From Chaetoderma sp. LZ-2023a (taxonomy: Eukaryota > Mollusca > Caudofoveata > Chaetodermatida > Chaetodermatidae), in NCBI GenBank assembly GCA_034401795.1, contig CM067372.1, positions 38,878,861-38,942,860 on the forward strand: a stretch of DNA of 64,000 bases, written 5' to 3'. The first letter of the stretch is position 1; the number at the start of each line of letters is the position of its first letter. Position numbers and translations under genes: made by a program. Below the pieces are notes generated by a model. The model had not been told where the DNA came from, made no database searches, and worked only from the letters and a program-made list of their open reading frames with translations. Positions 45,416 to 53,643 of this stretch are shown piece by piece.

Positions 45416-45418
<3 letters not shown>

Positions 45419-45475
<57 letters not shown>
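45419..45475. repeat. TA microsatellite
   Basis: An almost pure (TA)n run of about 56 bases. Confidence 0.97.
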
Positions 45476-45478
<3 letters not shown>

Positions 45479-45956
45479 TATATTTACAAATTTATGTATT
45501 ATTTATTTTTCTGAAGTGAATAGCATGTGTAGTTACAGAGTCATGTTTTGTGGTGGCAATGATAGAGCTTCCATATAGGGGTCCCTGCCCATGTGTTGCT
45601 CTCCATATACCTACCTGCCTGCCCCTCTCACCTCCCTCCCTCTCTCTCATATGTATATTTTCCTCCCTCTCTTCCTTTCCTCCGTCCCTTCACCCTTTCC
45701 ATATTTCAATAAGTTTTGCCAATTACTTTTTACCAAGCATTCTAGAATTTGGCTTTTATACTCCCCTTAGGGCATGCGCAAAATATCCTAGGGATTTTTG
45801 GGGTCAAGCTATCAAGGTCATTTTGATACACGGAAATATGATTGCATTTCCGGAATAATACCTCTAGTTAATTCATTTTGAGATTAATGTGTTGGATGTA
45901 GACCAATAAATATGAGTTATCTCTGATTGTCATTCTTGTTGTTATTTGTGTTGTAG

Positions 45957-46035
45957 TGGAAATGGAAAGTTAGCGACATGGTGCTCAATAGTAGGCTTCA
46001 TCACCATGATGTCATTAGATGTCGGTCTTGGATGA
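45957..46035 (+). CDS. SLC39A11: SLC39A11 last exon and stop
   Basis: After TTGTGTTGTAG the exon completes Cys and reads GNGKLATWCSIVGFITMMSL, then DVGLG and TGA at 46033-46035. This is the conserved last membrane segment and C-terminus of ZIP11, which ends D-V-G-L-G in many animals. The protein thus ends without a tail. The junction residue is Cys (M-C-G-N-G). An HP-B MITE starts 37 bases later, so it would lie in the 3' untranslated region if the transcript extends that far. The first AATAAA noticed downstream is at about 46839; its use is not shown. Confidence 0.96.
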
Positions 46036-46071
46036 TAACAAGTTGATCAGCAGTAAGTTCAAGAATTCAAC

Positions 46072-46484
46072 AATAGAGGAATCCAATGTGTCAGTCAATT
46101 ATATGACGTCATAATGAATTATGTGACATGTAGGTTGACATCACAATCAGTTACGTCATGAATGATGTAGCTGAATCCGTCATAAGCGCTTAATAGTATG
46201 TCCAGTTATACGAATTGTATGTCTACTATTTAATAAGAATTCTATTGAATATCTTGAAACTAATTTGACTGGGCACTGTTGGTGCATATGGAGCTGTTGC
46301 TGCAATAGGCACCAACAGCACCCAGTCAAATTGGTTTCAAAATGTTCAACAGTTACCTGTAATAGTTTTCTGGAAATTAAAATACAGGTAGTTCAGGGTT
46401 TGATCGATCCCAACACGGGTAAAGCGTGGGAGGAGCTTATCTACAGATAGGTGGGGCATGGCTAAAACTGGATTCATCTATTTG
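46072..46484 (+). mobile_element. HP-B palindromic MITE just after the SLC39A11 stop
   Basis: Full copy. Ends ATAGAGGAATCCA and TGGATTCATCTAT are inverted. The left arm has TGACGTCA (46104-46111) and TTACGTCATGAATGATG. The inner hairpin has GGGCACTGTTGGTGCATATG and CACCAACAGCACCCAGTCAA. The right arm has GGTTTGATCGATCCCAACAC and GGTGGGGCATGGC. Confidence 0.88.
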
Positions 46485-47289
46485 TAGAATATCTTTGTTT
46501 TATTCACTCATTCATGTAGTATTGTGTTTGTACTGGTGATCAGGCTTTCGTTATACACTAGATTTCTCTCACAAATCTCTCACTCCTCAAACAGTTTCTG
46601 CTACTTTCTGGCTTTGGGAATGGTTACTTAGCCCGGTAATGATCATAATTAGTAAAAAGAATTTGCTTTTGGTTGGTAACTGGGGGCCAAGAGAAGACTT
46701 TGTTGAGTCCAGAGCGAAGCATAGGATGGCTCAACATAGCAATCCAAATGGCATGTGGTATGCTAGGTGCAGATAAATGTTAAAGTTTTTCAATGTACAT
46801 TTAATTCATCAGTGGCTTATCCGATCTCAATAAAACTTTACAGATTTGTTCTATACCATCATTGCTTCCAGTCTACATCATAATTAAAATAATTCTCAAA
46901 TTTTTTCCATATTTGTAGGTGGGATTGGACTTTATTGGAATTAGGTAAATGTTGAAGTTTTTCATTGTTCTTTTAATTTATCAAGAGCTTATCCAATCCC
47001 ACCAAAATTATCATTGCATTCAGTTTGCACAAAATTAAAACAATTTAAAAGTTTTCTCCAGACATTTACATGGTTTTGGACTTCATATACAGTCCTAAGA
47101 CACTATATTTGATACCTCACCGGAAGGAGAGTACTACCTATATATATATATAAATGAAGATAGGGTAGATCTATAAAGATATATTGTGTTGCTGTAGATA
47201 GTCACAGGAATTCCATGTCATTTAATTTGAGAAATAAATATATCGGGGAGGATGGGAGAAGGTTATATATATATAATCAGCTTTCTTTT
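46485..47289. other. Intergenic, about 200-bp imperfect duplication
   Basis: 46780-46930 and 46940-47090 share TGTTRAAGTTTTTCAATG-like starts, TTTAATTYATCA and CTTATCCRATC. No gene. Confidence 0.5.
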
Positions 47290-47830
47290 CTTCCACTGTT
47301 GTGAGGAGGTCTTCATATGGGCTGATATGCCTAGCGAAAGGGTTGTGCAGACTGGTGTTTTTTTTATCATCATGCACAGGATCTTTCGATAGCATGTTAT
47401 TTCGATTCCTTGAACTTTCTTTTCAACTGTGGTCTAGGGTTCCATGCATGCGTACAATAATCTGGACAATGCAAGTCCATGTAAGAGTCTGATCTTGTAT
47501 TTCATGGAGATGGTGTTACTCTCCCTCCAATTGAGTTTTAGCCTTGCTCCAGCTTCTGCTGTTAGTGCAGGATTTGATCCCACATCGCTGATGTTGGCCC
47601 CTAGATAGTCCTCTGCCAGTCTCAAGCTTCTGTCCTCCAGCTGTCATTGCTGTAGCTGTTGTGTTGCTGTTCGTCATCAACTTAGTTTTTTCTGCTCTAG
47701 TTTCCATTCTCTAACTGCCGGATGCCTTATTTAGTCAGTTAACAGTTTGAGCTAGTTCTTGTTCTGTTCCTACTAGTCCATCAATGTCATCAGCAAACCC
47801 GGACATTTATAATGGTATGTCTGGCGATAT
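47290..47830 (-). pseudogene. Non-LTR retrotransposon RT fragment (FADD box onward)
   Basis: On the minus strand, about 47807 downward encodes FADDIDGLVGTEQELAQTVN, the YxDD-type catalytic box. It is followed by RMETRAEKTKLMTNSNT and, after shifts, LGANISDVGSNP, KIRLLHGLALSRLLYAC and a CYRKIL segment. This order (FADD, K-T-K, LG-x-x-I, K-x-R-L, L-L-Y-x-C) is typical of non-LTR RT palm and thumb. Stops and frameshifts make it a pseudogene. No ends were recognised. Confidence 0.78.
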
Positions 47831-48157
47831 ATATAATGTGCCTTTTCAGTGTGCGTGTGTGTGCGTGCGTGCATGTTGTGCTGCATTGATGGTCACGAAA
47901 ATATGCACTATAACCTTTTCTACCAAGAAGTCTTGTTCATGCTGACAAAGTAATGAAATTAAATTGAGTTTCTGGTTCTTTGTGTTCGGGAGAATCCTAT
48001 TGATAGCAGAGTCAAAGCTGTGATAATGTAATTACAGACATTTGTGTGATAGTTATATTACACCAAACTAATTATCATTCTTGATAGCTTAGTAAGTACA
48101 GTGAACAGTTAGGCTTTATAGTTCTGCCTTGCGTCAATACATCCATATAGCGTTCTT
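47831..48157. other. No gene recognised
   Basis: Contains a short GTGTG/GCGTGC tract near 47845-47875 only. Confidence 0.5.
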
Positions 48158-48386
48158 AGCCCTTTAACGCTGGAATTGGCCAAAAACAGCTTCTGCAGTG
48201 GTCTTGGAATATGTCCATTTGCAGACCAAGAGAAGATTATTTTTGAAAATTTATCACTGGAATGACTGGCTCGATAACCGAGCCAGTCATTCCAGTGATC
48301 AATTTTCAAAAGTCTTCTCTTGGTCTGCAAACGAACATTTTCTATGAGAAAATTTTAATTTTCTTGAATAAATTTGAAAGTTATGG
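48158..48386. mobile_element. HP-A palindromic MITE, highly symmetric core
   Basis: ATGTCCATTTGCAGACCAAG, then CACTGGAATGACTGGCTCG and CGAGCCAGTCATTCCAGTG, then CTTGGTCTGCAAACGAAC. One of the least diverged cores in the window. Confidence 0.87.
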
Positions 48387-48419
48387 TCGGTAATGTTGGC
48401 TCCTTAATGAATTATGTAT

Positions 48420-48525
48420 AACTATGACCAGTCACTCTCACCCCATGATGACCAGTCACTCTCACTCCGTGATGACCAGTCACTCACCCCGTGATGACCA
48501 GTCACTCTCACCCCGTGATGGAAAG
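48420..48525 (+). repeat. 24-bp tandem repeat, about 4 units
   Basis: Unit GATGACCAGTCACTCTCACC with CCGT. One unit lacks CTCT. Confidence 0.88.
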
Positions 48526-48559
48526 ATGGTATTACATTTGTGTCTATATGGAAGGTATT

Positions 48560-48930
48560 ACAGTCAGAGCTCTATGTGGCAGGTACTGCATTCTGATCTA
48601 TGTGGAACCTCATCTCATGTCGATGTGGCAGTTGTTGCATTCTGAACTATCTGAAACCTCAGCTCTATGTGGTGGGTATTGCATTCTGATCTATCTGGAA
48701 CCTCAGATCTATGTGGCGGGTATTGCATTCTGATCAATGTGGAACCTCCTCTCGTCTCTGTGGCAGGTATTGCATTCTGATCTATCTGGAACCTCAGCTC
48801 TATGTGGCGGGTATTGCATTCTGATCAATGTGGAACCTCCTCTCGTCTCTGTGGCAGGTATTGCATTCTGATCTATGTGGAACCTCATCTCATCTCTATG
48901 TGGCAGGTATTGCATTTTGATCGATTGTGT
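48560..48930 (+). repeat. 45-bp minisatellite with 91-bp dimers
   Basis: Units share GGTATTGCATTCTGATC and GGAACCTC. A 91-bp period is seen between 48711 and 48802. Confidence 0.85.
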
Positions 48931-48984
48931 GGAGAGTATTACATTTGAGTCTGTGGAGGGTATTGTATTCTGTTCTATGTAAAA

Positions 48985-49870
48985 GGTATTAGATTTGTGT
49001 CTATATGCAGGGTATTACATTCTGATCTATGTAGAGGCTATTGCATTCAGGTATATGTAGAGGCTATTACCATCGTGTCTATATGCAGTGTATTACATTC
49101 TGATCTGTGTAGAGGCTATTGCATTCGGGTATATGTAGAGGCTATTACCATTGTGTCTATATGCAGGGTATTACATTCTGATCTATGTAGAGGCTATTGC
49201 ATTCGGGTATATGTAGAGGCTATTACCATCGTGTCTATATGCAGTGTATTACATTCTGATCTATGTAGCGGCTATTGCATTCGGGTATATGTAGAGGCTA
49301 TTACGATCGTGTCTATATGCAGTGTATTACATTCTGATCTATGTAGAGGCTATTGCATTCGGGTATTTGTAGAGGCTATTACCATCGTGTCTATGCAGTG
49401 TATTACATTCTGATCTATGTAGAGGCTATTGCATTCGGGTATATGTAGAGGCTCTTACCATCGTGTCTATATGCAGTGTATTACATTCTGATCTGTGTAG
49501 AGGCTATTGCATTCGGGTATTTGTAGAGGCTATTACCATCGTGTCTATGCAGTGTATTACATTCTGATCTATGTAGAGGCTATTGCATTCGGGTATATGT
49601 AGAGGCTCTTACCATCGTGTCTATATGCAGTGTATTACATTCTGATCTGTGTACAGGCTATTGCATTCGGGTATATGTAGAGGCTGTTACCATCGTGTCT
49701 ATATGCAGTGTATTACATTCTGATCTGTGTAGAGGCTATTGCATTCGGGTATATGTAGAGGCTATTACCATCGTGTCTATGTGCAGGGTATTACATTCTA
49801 ATCTGTGTGGATGGTATACATTCGGGTCTATGTATTGGGTATTACATTCGGGTCTATGGATATTATCTCT
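48985..49870 (+). repeat. 78-bp minisatellite, about 11 units
   Basis: Unit GTCTATATGCAGTGTATTAC, ATTCTGATCTGTGTAGAGGC, TATTGCATTCGGGTATATGT and AGAGGCTATTACCATCGT (78 bp). It has internal half-repeats (TGTAGAGGCTATT twice). Because 78 is a multiple of three, frames stay open for several units. Confidence 0.95.
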
Positions 49871-50109
49871 GTGCATGTGTGTCCGCAGCTCTATCTCAGA
49901 AACTACTGATCTGATTTGGCTCAAATTTTAACATGAAAAGCTGTTACTGTAAAATAGGATTTCCACATTCCATGTTCGTGTTGTGGATTTAAAAATCAGA
50001 ATAGCTATGGATTTCTCGAAAATTACTCAACCAATTTGTCTCTAATTTTAACACAATCATGGTTGTTTTCTTAGACTAGGGTTTCCAGTCATTGGTCACA
50101 ATCTGGATT

Positions 50110-50262
50110 TTGACAGGGAATTGAACCCACAACCGGTAGAAGCGCCAAGCATCATAGCCCACAAATGCTTCCACCACATCAATGCCGCCGTAAGTTGGAG
50201 GAAGCGTTTGTGGGCTATGATACTTGGCGCTTCCGCCGGTTGTGGGTTCAATTCCCTGTCAA
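50110..50262. repeat. HP-F: 153-bp hairpin with tRNA-like T-arm motif
   Basis: TTGACAGGGAATTGAACCCAC...GCTTCC is inverted as GGAAGCGTTTGTGGGCTATG...GGGTTCAATTCCCTGTCAA. The loop is about 50170-50200. GTGGGTTCAATTCCC resembles a tRNA T-arm and B box, so the arms may descend from a tRNA-derived SINE. Confidence 0.75.
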
Positions 50263-52411
50263 TGCTAAATGCTGTAATGCCACAAATACTTGTATTATAA
50301 CTAGATCTAGATTTTGTGTGTGGGAAAGAGGACAATGCACATGGATAGCTGCCCGCTCGCCTGTCCGTCCGTGTCTGTGTCTGTCAGTCTGTTTGCCTGC
50401 CTGCCTAACTGTATGTCTGTCTGTCTGTCTATCTGCCTACCTGCTTGCCTGCCTGTGTGTCTGTCTGTCTGCGTATGTCTGTATGTATGTCTATCTGTGT
50501 GTGTGTGTGTGTTTGTCCGTTCGTCCATGTGTGTTTTGGTAACTACCTGCTCAAAACCCCCTGAATGCTGTTCTTATTGTCTGTGCCTATATATCTGGAT
50601 ATTTATCATTTTCCTCATAAAGGAGCAAGTTGATGTTATTTTTACAGTCACACTTAAAGCTTATATAATGGCAAAAGATTGTCATTGCATAAATTATAAC
50701 AATGAGGCATAAAACGTGATGTAATTATGCATTCATGATGGCATCTGATATGCATTATCTAAATCATTATCTAGGCGGTATTTGCAGGTAAATGGCCAAT
50801 TAACTTTTTTCACAATGACCTCAACATGTCAATGTCTTTACAGTCTGCAGAAAAAAACTGTGTAATCCTTTTCAAAATTATCTTGATGAAAGCTGTCAGA
50901 TTCTTAGACAGCAAGGTCAGAAATAAATTAACATGTTTCCCAAATAAAATAAAATGTGTTGTTGAATGTTTTGGGCTTATTATGATTGGCACCGTCCAAT
51001 TAAGTTATATTCAAAATATTCAGCAAAACAGTTCTCATTTCTTACATCGTCTTCAAAACTGTACTAACTAGTGTGTGTCTGTTGTTGTTTAGGAAACATA
51101 ATAACGTATTTATGAGATGTACTGAAAAATAATATGTGCAAGGGCATAGTATTTAGGAATGTGAGATTCCAGTCTTCTAGAGGTTAACCCTTGTAGTGAG
51201 GTAGTCCGTTAAATGACAGAATTCTTTAGGATCAGGTCTAATGAATACAGGTGTTAAACCTTTCATAGCCAAGCCGGCTAAAACCGTCCTTTGTAGTGGT
51301 CTTGAGTAATGTCCAGGTGCAGGCCAAGATAAGATTATTTTGATCACTAGTAATTAGATACTATGAGTGAAGCCTAATGCTTGATCTATTCTTGTAAGAT
51401 CCAAAAGTCTGAATGATCTGAGCAGGGATTGTTCACTCATTTTATACTTTTGGTTGACTGCCCGGATGCTGCGTCATGATGCCGAGTCCTGTTAATTACA
51501 AAGTATCTCGTTCGGTCCATCCGATGATCTGACAAAAGCTCTCGTACTCAATGTTTACAATGTTCTTATACATGTCATTTTCCTGAGAGTTCTCCAATGC
51601 ATCATCTGTCCATTTTATCTGCTATGATGTCTCCATCCACATTGCATCATGACTGTTCAATGTGTACCACCAATTTTCTCACACATCCGCATCGCACTAA
51701 TACCCCCACCCCACATATTCACGGGTTATTAGCTCCATTTGTCACCCACTTTAAAGCAGTCTCACAAAGCCCCTAATCGTACCTATGCTGACTAAGCTGT
51801 CATCTAATAAGGCAGATTCACACACACACACACACACTGTCCACCGCCTGTGCACAACTTTGTTCAAGGTTAACAGTTACCATTGCAAGCACATTTCACG
51901 AGTTCCAGGCATGACTTAGAGGGCTCTACAAACATGCTCCATTGTGGGAACATAGTGTCTCCATCGATGACCCAACCCCAGTCAGTTGGAGATGGGTGGT
52001 TTGCATTTGCGAGCTGTGATTGACCCCCAAGGATGAACTGCCTAGAAAACAGTATGCTTGGTGTACTGTAGTAGAGTGACACTGGTCGGACGTGGTATTT
52101 TCTAGCTGCTGATTACCCAAAGCTCTGTTTTCGTGCCTCATTAACCTTTGACAATGATAATTCATATGCATTTATACAGTAGTACGATGAACGGCTCCAG
52201 CGTTTCCATGTCATTATAATTCAGAGAGATTGGGGCATGAGACAATCTGCTGGATAGTGACTTGAATGTATCCTCCAAACTTCCCTTGTCATATTCTATT
52301 CTAATTCCACAGAATGCTGACACCATTTCTCAGCTAATACTAGTACTCCTTGTGACACTTAAGCATCCAAAGCCCGCAGCAATCTTGTGACCTCATATGC
52401 AAGGGAAGCTC
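50263..52411. other. Intergenic; CTGT and CA microsatellites, HP remnants
   Basis: A CTGT/CTGC-rich tract lies at 50358-50520 and a short CA run at 51820-51838. An HP-B core remnant is at about 50961-51026 and an HP-A start remnant at about 51290-51340. ORFs here have no family features. Confidence 0.6.
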
Positions 52412-52605
52412 TTTCACATCAAGAGTATACTTACCTCCCTAATACTTTTGATATTGCTAAATATCGGCTTTCACTCAATAAACACTCAGATTAAAACAGT
52501 TAGGTGCCCCTACTGGGCAGGGAGTCAGAGTGTAGTCTGGCGGATGCCAGCCCCACCACCGCGCATGCGCAGACTAGCACTTCCTCTTTGCTAATTTATT
52601 GGCAG
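52412..52605 (+). repeat. DIRS-3 left inverted terminal repeat
   Basis: From ACTTACCTCCCTAATACTTT through GCGCATGCGCAGACTAGCAC to TTTATTGG it is nearly identical to the reverse complement of 59304-59480. The first 18 bases (TTTCACATCAAGAGTATA) differ from the right end. Confidence 0.93.
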
Positions 52606-52695
52606 AGAGTCTACACATGTTTTTGTGCTAGAGCTTTTCTAACTCAATTCATAGTCTTTTTGTGTGAATTTTGGAAGTGATAATCCCTGATATAG

Positions 52696-52746
52696 ATGGC
52701 AGAAAGGATGACTTCGCCAGAGGAGGGCCCAGGACCTTTAAATCAG
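52696..52746 (+). CDS. DIRS-3 putative gag exon 1
   Basis: Encodes MAERMTSPEEGPGPLNQ and ends CAG|GTGACT. In DIRS-1 the same 17 residues are kept with 5 changes. Joined to the acceptor at 53516 the frame continues in phase 0 into the Cys finger, giving a 770-bp intron. The frame read without splicing ends at 52902 in a non-conserved tail. Splicing is inferred, not shown. Confidence 0.55.
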
Positions 52747-53516
52747 GTGACTTCTAGTAAAATTAGCGAGTTTTTTACCCGGTGTAATGTGTTTCCGGGA
52801 CTCGCGTTTACCGTGATAAGCGCCTTGTTTAGTTGGTTTATTTCAACTAGGTGCTATATAACACTAATCTCTCTTTGTGTTTATGTCCACAGGTCTGTGT
52901 GACGATATGTAATGGACATCACATCAGCAGCGGGTTTGTTTCTCTCCACCATGGTTCCATTTCCTACTAATAATGTTAGGTTATCTAACCAAAAATTTTA
53001 TGTCCAGTGAGTCGGAGGCCTAGTATAAAGGTCTTCTCACTTTGCCCTCTTGATCCAATTCCTTCCCCTAGCGGTGGAGAGAGTTAAGAGGCGTTCAGTT
53101 GGTGGAGTGCTCCAATTCATCACGTTGGATGGTTTGTCTATACAAAGTGTCAGGTATCTAATTATTGATATGAGGTGATGTTAATTATTTAGAGAGGAAA
53201 GGGAGATAATTAACAGTATTTGCCATTGTTATCAGTATATATCTGATGGTTGTGTAGTCGAAATGTCCATTCTGCACATGTTCTGGTTAGAGATACAATT
53301 CGTCCTTGCACTTGGATGTTTGTTGGGGATCGATTTTTTCCTGTCATAGGATTAATGACGTCATAATCAGCCTTGCTCTTTATTAACAATTAAAGTTTGT
53401 CCAAAGCTGGTTTTCTGATGAATATTGATCTTTATGATCATTTCCTTCTCTTGAGTTGGTTGAGTTTCTGAGCTTAACTAGATTGCTCATACTCCTCGTC
53501 CTTTGCCCTGTTTCAG

Positions 53517-53643
53517 AGACCTGGTTGTGCGTCCTGTGGACGATTTTTGAAGGACAAGTTTGTGCCTCATCTCTGTTACCAGTGTAGCCCCTGTGGTCCC
53601 TTGCTTAATTGCGAGATATGTAAGCACTGGGGGGGGCGAGCTA
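53517..53643 (+). CDS. DIRS-3 gag Cys-rich finger exon
   Basis: After CTTTGCCCTGTTTCAG the frame encodes RPGCASCGRF, then PHLCYQCSPCGPLLNCEICK. It has Cys-x2-Cys at the start, a His-x-Cys, two further Cys-x2-Cys steps and a final Cys-x2-Cys. It looks like a small zinc-binding module, conserved in DIRS-1. The G8 run at 53629-53636 shifts it out of frame with the MSEFLCLQ gag frame; seven G would bring it in frame. Either this is a copy-specific slip, ribosomes shift here, or the finger is a separate product. Confidence 0.55.

Larger units (their letters stand above)
40631..45956 (+). other. Last SLC39A11 intron
   Basis: Holds two tandem TTAGCTCACC repeats (40668-43028), an HP-B copy (43070-43375), an HP-B hairpin core (44897-44978), an HP-A half (about 44990-45065) and a TA microsatellite (45419-45475). 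The stretch 43376-44896 shows no gene; its short ORFs on both strands have no family features. Confidence 0.75.

Noticed and set aside
48997..49413. 138-residue repetitive ORF
   Set aside because: It is an open frame of the 78-bp minisatellite; no start context, exon signals or conserved neighbour.
50165..50712. ORFs of 125 and 132 residues, Cys/Val-rich
   Set aside because: They are translations of a CTGT/TGTG microsatellite.
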